Shown here: positions 1-8,266 of the stretch, piece after piece
Position numbering within the stretch: the first letter of the stretch is position 1
How the letters are laid out: each line of letters starts with the position of its first letter
Assembly: GCA_038326325.1 (NCBI GenBank)
Contig: JBBQJW010000005.1
Span: 62,001 to 126,000 of the forward strand
From: UBA10324 sp038326325
Lineage (GTDB): Bacteria > Bacteroidota > Bacteroidia > Chitinophagales > UBA10324
Direction: 5' to 3'
Length of the DNA: 64,000 nt
The notes under the pieces: model-generated
Told to the model about the DNA's origin: nothing
Database searches by the model: none
Seen by the model: the letters and a program-made list of their open reading frames with translations, nothing else
Translations under genes and position numbers: made by a program

Positions 1-250
1 CTGAATCTTCAAAAGTTGGAAAACGGTTGTAACTGGTTTCACCATAAGTTTCCATGATTAAAGAGTCGAGCGAATTGTCAACGGCGTTGATGCTATCGGC
101 TCCGTTGCTGATAAATGGTGCCGGAGAGATGGTGGTGTTAACGCTATTGAGCGGTTGCTGAGCATACGAACTCAGACTGTTACAGATGCAGCAACCAAAG
201 GCGAAGAGAAAGGTTGTCGCAGTTTTTTGAAATTGATTCAGCTTCGTCAT
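1..250 (-). CDS. Secreted protein, N-terminal part, cut by the window edge
   Basis: An open frame starts at the ATG complementary to 248-250 and runs to base 1 with no stop, about 83 codons. The first ~30 residues look like a signal peptide: MTKLNQF, a hydrophobic stretch with adjacent cysteines (FGCCIC), then an S-S-Y-A-Q-type cleavage region. After it comes a Ser/Asn/Pro-rich linker and the segment METYGETSYNRFPTFEDS. That segment is reminiscent of the N-terminus of Bacteroidota LysM/lytic transglycosylase (MltD-like) proteins, but this is a weak guess because no catalytic domain is in the window. One TGTTACA copy (178-184) lies in this frame as Cys-Asn-Ser. The upstream region 251-600 would hold its promoter. 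That an exported protein is encoded is fairly sure; its function is not known. Confidence 0.6.
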   Translation of the reverse strand, partial: MTKLNQFQKTATTFLFAFGCCICNSLSSYAQQPLNSVNTTISPAPFISNGADSINAVDNSLDSLIMETYGETSYNRFPTFEDS

Positions 251-616
251 TTCTGGTGGTGTGTGTTTACACTGTTAAGGAATTCTTAGCTCGCAAAATA
301 GGTTTCCATTTTTAAAAAACAATAAGATCAAATCGTCATTTTAAGGATGTAGAAACTTATTGTCTAAAAAAGTTACCGCATAGAAAAATTGTATTACGAT
401 TCAGTTTCAGATTTGTTTTCAGTATAAGACGAAATTTTGATGATTTTATTTCATCAATATAAAATAGAATTATCATCTGATTGGTTTATTAGTTTGTTGT
501 TTCAATAGTGCGACTGATTGATTTTAGTTCTTAAATATAATTGAGAATTCTACTTTTATATTCAATAACAGGCATTAATTCTTTGCTCCCTCTCTTGTGT
601 GTTTTCACCAGTAACC
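251..616. other. AT-rich intergenic stretch without a gene
   Basis: No frame of useful length is visible on either strand. The stretch lies upstream of the minus-strand gene that starts at 250, so it probably carries that gene's promoter and leader. No clear -33/-7 pair or ECF-type promoter could be recognised. Confidence 0.5.
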
Positions 617-655
617 TTAAAAAAATAGCGACATGAAATTGATTCATGTCGCTAT
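617..655 (-). terminator. Rho-independent terminator, minus strand
   Basis: A perfect 13-bp stem (625-637 pairs with 643-655) encloses a 5-nt loop. On the plus strand it is preceded by a run of A, so on the minus strand the hairpin is followed by a run of T. It would end transcripts from the minus-strand gene at 852-2351, about 200 nt beyond its stop codon, ahead of the partial gene at 1-250. Confidence 0.75.
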
Positions 656-676
656 CGAATTGATTTTACCCCCGTT

Positions 677-699
677 CAGCTCGGCGTGTCGCCGAGCTG
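677..699. repeat. GC-rich perfect hairpin
   Basis: The arm CAGCTCGGCG (677-686) is perfectly complementary to 690-699, with a TGT loop. It is strikingly GC-rich for this intergenic region. It has no adjacent T-run, so it does not look like a standard terminator. It sits next to the terminator at 617-655 and further inverted repeats at 732-846. Confidence 0.7.
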
Positions 700-731
700 A
701 GTTAATTGCGTACTGCTTGAAGCGGTACAAA

Positions 732-846
732 TCGTGCAACAGCACGACATTAGTACGAGCAAATTTTTTTCACCCTCGCCGTGTCTCCCAGTCAATGGAA
801 TGAGCAGTGCGGGTTTCTAACTCCGGACCTTTAGTCGGAGACACGG
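732..846. repeat. Nested inverted repeats before the 852-2351 gene 3' end
   Basis: Three inverted repeats are visible. TCGTGC (732-737) pairs with GCACGA (742-747). CCGTGTCTCC (779-788) pairs with GGAGACACGG (837-846) across a 48-nt interval. Inside that interval CTCCG (821-825) pairs with CGGAG (836-840). The nested arrangement could fold into a branched RNA. I see no tRNA-like T-loop and no known riboswitch signature. Confidence 0.5.
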
Positions 847-851
847 TGATT

Positions 852-2351
852 TTATTCCTTCACAAATTTCTCAACTGTTACACCGCCATCCTGCATTCTT
901 ATCTTCACAAAATAAACCCCCGCGGCAAGCTGTTTAACACTTACCTGTGTTGTTGGTCTTTGAACATTAAACATTAAACATTGAACTCCTAAAGCATTTA
1001 TAATTTCTATTTCTTTTGGTGCAACTCCGTTTAATATTTCAATGCTTAACTCATCACTTAATGGATTGGGATAAATATTAATTATTGATTTTCGATTCTT
1101 AATTTCTGAATGAATACCTAACCCCAATGTATCACAAGTGCTTTCATCCAACGCACTTAGATTATAGTTAGGCATATTAGGTAAACCCGACTTTGACCTA
1201 TGTCCCCCAAGATAAAAATTTAGAGGTTCAAAATCACACGCCAGCCCTAAAGAATCAGGATAATTAATAACTGATAAATACATGTTTGAAGTATCAAAAT
1301 ATGTTAAAGGATAATAACTCAAATCATTATAATATGATGAACAGATATAAATTTTTCCATCAGCCCCTAATTGATGTTGGGCCAATGCAGCATATTGATA
1401 ATTCAATAAATCCCCAAGAAATATGTAATTGTTTAAATTTGGATTATTTAAATCAATCTGATAGAGTGCCCCCGGGCTGGAAACATATAGTTTTGAACCA
1501 TTTTGGCAAAAGGATAAACCATAAATTCCTATTATACTGTCTGCATAAATAACTTCATTACTTATTATCCCGCTACATCTATCAAAATTAAATAAAAAAA
1601 CTCCGGATGTTAAAATCCAATTTGCTATTGCAAATTGGGTACCTGATTGATTGAATACTATTTCTCCCACAGATGATGGTGAATTAAAAGCAGTACCAAT
1701 TATTTCCGAAATGGGTATTGAGACTCCTCCCGACGATAGAAGAATTTTATAGAACTTACCATTGCGAACATTGTGCGATATTATCCACCAATCCTGACCG
1801 TTTCCATGTTTTACTGAAGTAATTTTATCGTCAAGGGAATCATTGACGATGTTAATATTTTTTTGAATTACTTTTCCAAACCCACTATTTGAATTCATAT
1901 CAACAATTGAATAGCTAAGTCCGATTGGCATTCCGGGAATATGATATTGAAATGTATTAATATAAAAAATATAAAAATAATTATTATGCCCGGGAAATGG
2001 CAAAATTATACTTCCATTTGAAACACTAAAACAAGTATTTAAAGAATCGCCGTTTTCAATAAGACTTCCAGTAAAATTAAACAGATTGGAAAATAAATCA
2101 AATGGTTGGTAGCTACTTAAGGAATCAGGACCATTTAAATACATGATTAAATTACCTGAAGAATCACAAATGTTAGCATAGTTTTCCTGTCCATGATAAA
2201 TTGGAAAAGATTCAATTATGGGCTGATTACTTTGACAATCAAACCTTATTGCAGCCGAATCGCCAAATAACCATAAATTTCCTTCGCATTGCGAGTATGA
2301 TTTGATGACATTTATTGAAATAAATGCTATCAAAATTAAAAATTGTTTCAT
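852..2351 (-). CDS. T9SS type A sorted, propeller-like secreted protein
   Basis: The 499-residue protein has a signal peptide (about residues 1-20, ending SYSQ). A body starts CEGNLWLFGDSAAIRFD and contains repeated segments such as DSSGNLIMYLNG and GNGQDWWIISH. This is the pattern of a Bacteroidota family of secreted beta-propeller-like proteins that begin 'NLWyFGdnAglDF'. The C-terminal ~75 residues form a type A T9SS sorting domain: an IYPNP motif, a beta-rich stretch, GVYFVKI, and a short basic end (EKFVKE). The protein is expected to cross the outer membrane and be attached to the surface or released. The specific ligand or role is unknown. The region 5' to the gene (2352-2744) holds tandem repeats and one TGTTACA copy; no promoter is evident. 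Confidence 0.85.
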   Translation of the reverse strand: MKQFLILIAFISINVIKSYSQCEGNLWLFGDSAAIRFDCQSNQPIIESFPIYHGQENYANICDSSGNLIMYLNGPDSLSSYQPFDLFSNLFNFTGSLIENGDSLNTCFSVSNGSIILPFPGHNNYFYIFYINTFQYHIPGMPIGLSYSIVDMNSNSGFGKVIQKNINIVNDSLDDKITSVKHGNGQDWWIISHNVRNGKFYKILLSSGGVSIPISEIIGTAFNSPSSVGEIVFNQSGTQFAIANWILTSGVFLFNFDRCSGIISNEVIYADSIIGIYGLSFCQNGSKLYVSSPGALYQIDLNNPNLNNYIFLGDLLNYQYAALAQHQLGADGKIYICSSYYNDLSYYPLTYFDTSNMYLSVINYPDSLGLACDFEPLNFYLGGHRSKSGLPNMPNYNLSALDESTCDTLGLGIHSEIKNRKSIINIYPNPLSDELSIEILNGVAPKEIEIINALGVQCLMFNVQRPTTQVSVKQLAAGVYFVKIRMQDGGVTVEKFVKE

Positions 2352-2744
2352 GGCTTAATCACTATTAGCTTCCGTCCCAACAGTTTCACTCCGCCGTGCC
2401 GTCCGCTGGGGAGGAAGCTGTGCTTTAATAACCCTATCACGCTTGTGTTACACCTCTTCATTTCAAAACAAATATAAAAACTTCAGCCCTCAACTGCATG
2501 TTTTCAATTTTAGTCTTTATGTCATCCCCTGCAAAATTTTTTCCACTGTCCCATCCGGAAACACACATACACTCCTCATGAAATTCATATCCTAAAAGGT
2601 GAAATTGGCTTACACCCATGCGGAAACACACATACACGGCATGTAAAACCCATATCTCTCACCGGAAAATGTACTTACGCAGCACATTAAATTCTTATAT
2701 CCTGAACCGGAATTTATTCCTCCGTAAAAAAAATAAACGAAATA
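2352..2744. other. Intergenic region with tandem repeats
   Basis: No long frame is present. The region holds one TGTTACA copy (2446-2452) and the degenerate tandem repeat described at 2550-2725. It separates two minus-strand T9SS cargo genes. Confidence 0.6.
2550..2725. repeat. Degenerate tandem repeat, period about 65 bp
   Basis: The stretch starting CCCATCCGGAAACACACATA at 2550 recurs at 2615 with one mismatch over about 23 bases. The following portions (from about 2577, 2640 and 2684) are also related, each with a CATGAAATTCATATCC-like segment and then an (A)CCGGAA-like segment. So there are two good copies and a third partial one. On the minus strand the repeats contain short frames that both read VCVFP[DH]G, so they may be decayed or tiny coding units, or a structural repeat. 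Confidence 0.55.
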
Positions 2745-4832
2745 TTAATCAACAATCAGCTTCATCACCTGCTTGTTCTGCTGTGTTTGAACAGTGATGA
2801 AATAGATTCCCTTCTTCCAACCTGTAACACTTATTGTAGTTGGCTGATTTATCTTACCTTGTTGAATGGTTCTTCCCAATAAATCCTGAATCAGATAATC
2901 AGCAGTCGAGTTCGAATTAATAAAGAAACTCTCATTCGCCGGATTCGGATAAATCGCTATAGAGGCAGTTGTAACAGTCTGAACAGCGTTAGATTCATCA
3001 GCAACTAATTCCACAACCGCACTATTGGTTGCAACCGGGCTTACATAATCGAAATAAATATTCGCCATTTGTGGAATAATGGTTCCGGTTACATTACCGC
3101 TGTTTTGTTCAATCTTGAAACGAACAAAACCATGACTGGCAGGTTCGTTTGTTCCGCTGTCAACCAATTCAATATTATGGAAATAAAAAATCAGTTTATT
3201 ACTCAACACTAACCAATTATAATTCGCACTTGATACTCCAGGAGTAATTGAATTCAGGTTAAGATGAGAATCAATCATAGTTTCTACCCGAACATCATGC
3301 GCGGGAGCGGTTCCTGTATTTTGAAATGTAACAGTGTAATTAAAATTATCATTGTCCTGAGTTGGCAGGTAATCAGTAAAACCATTCGAAGGATGAAGCG
3401 ATGAAGAAACATACATCGCATTCGGATCGAACGGCACACCAATCTGCACACAAATGTTATCCGAGTTATTATACATCCAGCAATCAAACACACCGCCGCC
3501 AACTGATGCACCAAAGCAATAAGGAGTTCCTATTGTATCGCAACCTGCCTGAATCATAATCACAATATTTGAATCAGCGCCTGCAGCAATATTTCCAAGA
3601 TCAATAGAGTACTGATTATTTCCAAGCGAAGTATAAGAAACAGGAGAATATAAAATGGAAGTCGAATCGTTCAGCGTAAGTGTAACAGTTGCGTTGTCAC
3701 TCATTGTTCCGTTGTTAGAAACAAACAATTGAACATAACCTGTATCACAAACCCCAAGCGGATCCCATCCCCACCACCAGTTACCATTCCACAAGGTTGT
3801 GTCTTCACCATGCGCCCAGATAGAAACAGTTAAATCAGAACAATAATCTACAACAGTATCAGCGATGAAATTATTATCAGTGCTGTCATTGTATCCCGGA
3901 AAAGTGTAAGTAAAACTTCCACCAATAGGACAATTTGTTGCATAATTCTGATTGGCAATGTTATTAGTTGTCCATGTATAAACTCCTGCATCAACATACT
4001 TGCTGTAATATCCTTGCATATCAGTAAACATATATTGAGTATTGCCTGAAGTGTCAGAAATAATTACCGGCTTATTCATTAAAGGATAATCAGTTCCGTT
4101 ATAGTTGCAGTCAAAATTCAAATCAGCAAACACACGCCCGCTGATTCTGTTTTGATTTTGTGGGCCGGAATAAATATTGTCGGGTGAAAACAACCACGCC
4201 TCATTAAGTGCACTCCATTGAACAGGATAGTTGTAATTGCTTGCCCAAAAACCCTGATTAGCACTGGAATCCTGAATGCCTAATATCTGTGCTCCTTGGT
4301 TCCAGGCCGAACACAAAGCTGTTTGTTGAATACTAACTTCAATGTTATTGCTTCCTTCATATAAAATCAATTGTCCGGTGAATGTTAAATTATTACAACT
4401 GAAATTAGGAACTGAGTCAAACGATAAAACAAATTTTCTATTGGGCGGCATGCCATAAACCTGATGATGAATTGTTCCACCAACAGCAGGGTTTACATCC
4501 TGATATGGAAATCCTATAAAACTCTTTGGAAGCTGAGTACTAAAAACCGGAATGCTATCATTAATAACCCAGTTACAATAATTTGAATTTTGAGATAAAT
4601 CAAAGGTTACAATACTGTTTGTTCCTAATAGTAGCTGATCATGAGATTGTCCAAAAAAATAAAAATCAAATCCGATAGGAATCGGAGCACTCCATACATC
4701 ATCAATCGGACTAACCACATTAATTCCTGAATCAAACGACATTGGGTTATAAGCAATCTGACTCACATAATATGTCTGTGCCTGTATTGATAATGACATT
4801 AATACCAATACACCAACTAAAAGCTTTTTCAT
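2745..4832 (-). CDS. T9SS type A cargo with nidogen-like, SdrD-like and DUF7619/DUF11-like domains
   Basis: The 695-residue protein has a signal peptide (about 1-18, ending IQAQ). The N-terminal domain (~20-225: IGFDFYFFGQ, LLLGTNSIVTFD, then NNIEV) resembles nidogen/gliding-associated beta domains. Next is an SdrD B-like carboxypeptidase-regulatory segment near 230-290 (ISGRVFADLNFDCNYNGTD). The segment at ~475-610 (DPNAMYVSSS, NFNYTVTFQNTGTAPAHDVRV, ANIYFDY) matches the domain that commonly precedes sorting tails in this phylum. The C-terminus is a type A T9SS tail (IAIYPNPANESFFI, GIYFITV, MKLIVD). It lies 37 nt downstream of the start of the next minus-strand gene's stop, so it probably shares a transcript with the 4870-8055 gene. 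It is likely an extracellular structural or adhesive protein. Confidence 0.85.
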   Translation of the reverse strand: MKKLLVGVLVLMSLSIQAQTYYVSQIAYNPMSFDSGINVVSPIDDVWSAPIPIGFDFYFFGQSHDQLLLGTNSIVTFDLSQNSNYCNWVINDSIPVFSTQLPKSFIGFPYQDVNPAVGGTIHHQVYGMPPNRKFVLSFDSVPNFSCNNLTFTGQLILYEGSNNIEVSIQQTALCSAWNQGAQILGIQDSSANQGFWASNYNYPVQWSALNEAWLFSPDNIYSGPQNQNRISGRVFADLNFDCNYNGTDYPLMNKPVIISDTSGNTQYMFTDMQGYYSKYVDAGVYTWTTNNIANQNYATNCPIGGSFTYTFPGYNDSTDNNFIADTVVDYCSDLTVSIWAHGEDTTLWNGNWWWGWDPLGVCDTGYVQLFVSNNGTMSDNATVTLTLNDSTSILYSPVSYTSLGNNQYSIDLGNIAAGADSNIVIMIQAGCDTIGTPYCFGASVGGGVFDCWMYNNSDNICVQIGVPFDPNAMYVSSSLHPSNGFTDYLPTQDNDNFNYTVTFQNTGTAPAHDVRVETMIDSHLNLNSITPGVSSANYNWLVLSNKLIFYFHNIELVDSGTNEPASHGFVRFKIEQNSGNVTGTIIPQMANIYFDYVSPVATNSAVVELVADESNAVQTVTTASIAIYPNPANESFFINSNSTADYLIQDLLGRTIQQGKINQPTTISVTGWKKGIYFITVQTQQNKQVMKLIVD

Positions 4833-4869
4833 AATAATTATGAATTAAAAATGAGTTAGAAAAAATTAT

Positions 4870-7800
4870 CTATCGAACCAAAGTCACATTCCCCTTTGCA
4901 GTTTTAGAAGTGCCATCTAAGAAATCAACTTCAACATAGTAAACATATACACCAAGGGCGCACTCTTCTCCTTTGAATTTTCCATCCCAACCTCTCTTCG
5001 GATTACTTGTTTCGAACACAAGTTCACCCCAACGATTGTAAACACGCAACAACATCTTCGAAAGATTTATTGCCTGAATATTAAAGAAGTCGTTAGTGCC
5101 ATCACCATTCGGAGAGAAACCGTTAGGTATCCAGAAATCGCTTCCGTTAGAAATGATCACTACCTGCCCTGCTGCGGTACAACCATTTGCATCTGTAACA
5201 GTCACAAAATAAGTTCCAACAGCAAGATTAGAAATCATTGGTCCTGTTTGAGTAGGTGTAGTTCCCCAAACAAAAGTGTAAGGAGAAGTTCCTCCTGATG
5301 CATAAACAATTGCAGAGCCATTACTCAATCCATAATCAGGATTTACAACTGTAAAACTTAAACCGATTTGAGCCGGTTGAATCACCGTTATTGAATTAGT
5401 GTTCTCACAACCATTTCCATCAGTTATCATCACAGTATAAGTTCCAAATGAAAGGTTAGCAATATTCGGGGTATTCTGAACAGGAACTGTACTCCATTCA
5501 TAAGTAAAAGGAGGAGTTCCTGAAACAATTGTGCTTGATATGCTTCCATCACTTTCTCCGGGACAGGTAATATCAATTTTACTCAAAGCAACTTGAGGGA
5601 GTGGAAATAAAAATACTGTTACAGTATCATGATCTTTACACCCAATTGTGTTATTAACCGTGACAATATAGGATGTAACACTATCGGGTGTAACACTCAG
5701 CGAAGAACTTGTTCCTAACTGAACATTTGCTGTATCAGTCCATTTAAAGGTCGTTTGATTACTTGTTGATGTAAGTGTAACAGTTTGCCCGACACAAACA
5801 GTTGTGTCGTTACTGGCAACAACAGTTGGTCGCGGTTGAACAGTAATATTTTTTATTCCGGTTGCAGAACCACATTGGTTTAATGCGAAGATGTGTATTT
5901 GCACTGCGCCTACAGAATCAAACACCATATATAATTCATTGTTCGCTGTATCAGTTATTGTGCCCCAGGTTGCACTCCATGAATAATAAGTAGCCGACTG
6001 GAATGGGACATGCATGAAAATAGTATCCCCCTGACAAACTGGTGTCGGGGCGGTTATGACGACACTTGGTGTGTGTAACACTGTGATCCAAACGGTATCA
6101 GACAGAGGCCCCCAACAATCGTGATTATTTTCCTGACATGTAAACCAATAAATGCCTGCCGGTGTACCAGCATTAAACTGAATCAACAAAGGATTATAAG
6201 ACCAGTAGAATGGAATTCCGTTATTTAAAATTGGTGAGTGCCATTGATACTGACTATACTGATTGTAATTTCCTATAGTCAGAGAAAGAATATCTCCCGG
6301 ACATATAAGAGTATCACTCGGAATAATATTAGGAGATATCGAATCAGGACATCCAATAATTAATCTCACCAAAGTCCCCAAACTATCCCAATTAGGAATT
6401 GGATTAGATGCAACTAATCGCATGTAATACATACCTGTTCCGGGTGCACCTAACAATGCAATAACCTGTGCAAGATTTGGGATTGTTAGCGTCAAAGTTC
6501 CTGAAGTACTAGAAACCACCGAACCAAATGAACCTGTATTTAAAACTGCATAAGTTTGTGAACTTAAAAGCTGTACAAAGAAAACATTTCCAGCTCCATA
6601 TGTTGTGCTATTTGTAAATGCATTTATCGCATAAGAAATTGTTGTGTCGACTCCCTGGGCTAATGTGATGCAGACATGAACATCCTGCATATTGTTTGTT
6701 GTATTATCACAATGTTTTATACAAAATGGTCCAAAATAATTTGCAGGTGGTGGAATAACATTTGGATTTGTTGAAACAACACGGATATAATAATTACACC
6801 CGACAGGTGTATTTAAGGGTACTAAACCCGAAACATTTCCAGGAGGAGAACCCGTCATTGGATCATATGCGGCACTACTTGGGAATGTACCCAAAGGTGT
6901 AGGACTTGTAAAACTTCCATTAGCATCTGATAACTGTGCTATGTAATTATTATTCGCATTAAAAGCACCCGTCGAATAAAATGGAACATCTATAACACTT
7001 CCTGCACAAAGGGTATCGGGACCGAAAGTTACAACTGGTTGAAGAGTTGTTATCGTATTCGGACAAAGAATAACTTCAAAACAAATACTTGCTATCCCCG
7101 TTATTGCAGGTGGTGGAGCAAGACGATCTATTCTGATTTTATAACAGGTTCCAGCCGGGGTATTACTAGGAATCATTCCACCAATTCCACCACTGACTAC
7201 TCCAGTAGCAATATTAAAAACACCAAGGTTATTTCCCCCGAAAGTTCCGGCAGAATTTGATATTTGAATTTGATAAGTTCCATCGCATAAAGCATGACTT
7301 AAACTATAGAAAATAGAAAGAAAACTACCGGCACAAACCGGATTTGGTGCCAGTGAAGTTATGTTTATTGATACCGGATTATTTACATTGTCGTAAGTAC
7401 TTACAACAATAATATCTTCGATACCTATTGAAACATCCGGTGTTCCTACCCCCAGATTTTTCCATCTCCATCCAAATCTTAAAAATGGTTGATTGTCAAA
7501 AATCGGATCCGATACAATTTCATACTTCCATAAACTTTGATTATTGTATTGAGATGCACCAACCTGCGTCCAGCTTCCACCACTGTTTATGCTGTAATAC
7601 AATTCACAGTAGTCACTCATGTTTCCTTCACCAATATAAAAAAAAGTAAGGATCGTATTTTCCAATCCCACAGTACACATATCCTCGTTAATTTGAGTGA
7701 AATTGTCTGAGGCAACAGCAGGATTATAATTCGCATTTGAAATTCCACCAGCGACAGCAATATCATGAATATGTAAGTATGGGCTGTTAGGTGCTCCGGC

Positions 7801-8055
7801 AATTGTTCCGCTGACAACTTGTGTTTCATCAGGCGTATTTGGATATGTTCCGTTTCCAACATAGTTGCTATTTATTATCCATTGATTCGGACCTGAGTTA
7901 GATGATGGCCCACCCGAGTTCAATAAAAAATTCGCGCCTCCGCTGTTAAAATCTTCCTGATAAATCTGAATTGTTTGCTGGGCAAAGGAACTGTTACACC
8001 ATAGCACTGTCAATAAGAAAGCAATGCTTAAAATTGTTTTGTAAAAATTGTTCAT
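4870..8055 (-). CDS. T9SS type B sorted adhesin with SprB and PKD/Ig-like repeats
   Basis: The 1061-residue exported protein has a signal peptide (~1-25, ending SFAQ). An N-terminal jelly-roll-like domain follows (QEDFNSGG, then LRFGWRWKN). Ig-like/PKD-like modules fill ~225-800. Two SprB-type repeats lie near 825-970 (DGSISSTIVSGTPPFTYEWS, then GTYTVMITDGNGC). The C-terminus is a type B T9SS domain of the gliding-motility CTD type: WIPNGFSPNGDGTNDFFNIQ, VYNRWGELVFE, GWDGKFKGEECALGVYVYYV. Type B cargo is usually secreted with help from PorP/SprF-like partners. It is upstream of and probably co-transcribed with the 2745-4832 gene. It is likely a surface adhesin; the substrate is unknown. Confidence 0.87.
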   Translation of the reverse strand: MNNFYKTILSIAFLLTVLWCNSSFAQQTIQIYQEDFNSGGANFLLNSGGPSSNSGPNQWIINSNYVGNGTYPNTPDETQVVSGTIAGAPNSPYLHIHDIAVAGGISNANYNPAVASDNFTQINEDMCTVGLENTILTFFYIGEGNMSDYCELYYSINSGGSWTQVGASQYNNQSLWKYEIVSDPIFDNQPFLRFGWRWKNLGVGTPDVSIGIEDIIVVSTYDNVNNPVSINITSLAPNPVCAGSFLSIFYSLSHALCDGTYQIQISNSAGTFGGNNLGVFNIATGVVSGGIGGMIPSNTPAGTCYKIRIDRLAPPPAITGIASICFEVILCPNTITTLQPVVTFGPDTLCAGSVIDVPFYSTGAFNANNNYIAQLSDANGSFTSPTPLGTFPSSAAYDPMTGSPPGNVSGLVPLNTPVGCNYYIRVVSTNPNVIPPPANYFGPFCIKHCDNTTNNMQDVHVCITLAQGVDTTISYAINAFTNSTTYGAGNVFFVQLLSSQTYAVLNTGSFGSVVSSTSGTLTLTIPNLAQVIALLGAPGTGMYYMRLVASNPIPNWDSLGTLVRLIIGCPDSISPNIIPSDTLICPGDILSLTIGNYNQYSQYQWHSPILNNGIPFYWSYNPLLIQFNAGTPAGIYWFTCQENNHDCWGPLSDTVWITVLHTPSVVITAPTPVCQGDTIFMHVPFQSATYYSWSATWGTITDTANNELYMVFDSVGAVQIHIFALNQCGSATGIKNITVQPRPTVVASNDTTVCVGQTVTLTSTSNQTTFKWTDTANVQLGTSSSLSVTPDSVTSYIVTVNNTIGCKDHDTVTVFLFPLPQVALSKIDITCPGESDGSISSTIVSGTPPFTYEWSTVPVQNTPNIANLSFGTYTVMITDGNGCENTNSITVIQPAQIGLSFTVVNPDYGLSNGSAIVYASGGTSPYTFVWGTTPTQTGPMISNLAVGTYFVTVTDANGCTAAGQVVIISNGSDFWIPNGFSPNGDGTNDFFNIQAINLSKMLLRVYNRWGELVFETSNPKRGWDGKFKGEECALGVYVYYVEVDFLDGTSKTAKGNVTLVR

Positions 8056-8218
8056 TTTTATTTGAATATGCAGCCGAAAAGTAATAAAAAATCCTGATGA
8101 AAACTCATTTTTTTCGTTAACTGTCTTTTGAATGAGTGTCTATCTTACACTCTCAATAAACCATAATCAGAGTTCTTGATTTTGACCTAATCAAAACTTG
8201 TATTGCTCCACTAAAAAC

Positions 8219-8241
8219 AAAGACCCCGAATCAGGGTCTTT
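8219..8241 (-). terminator. Terminator hairpin for the M4 peptidase gene
   Basis: AAAGACCC (8219-8226) pairs with GGGTCTTT (8234-8241) across a 7-nt loop. On the minus strand the hairpin is followed by GTTTTTAG. It lies 26 nt beyond the stop of the 8267-11506 gene. Confidence 0.75.
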
Positions 8242-8266
8242 GAAATATTTAATTTCAGTTTTTAAC

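Noticed and set aside
732..846. tRNA or riboswitch
   Set aside because: Inverted repeats are present but there is no T-loop GTTCRA, no CCA-type end and no known aptamer pattern.
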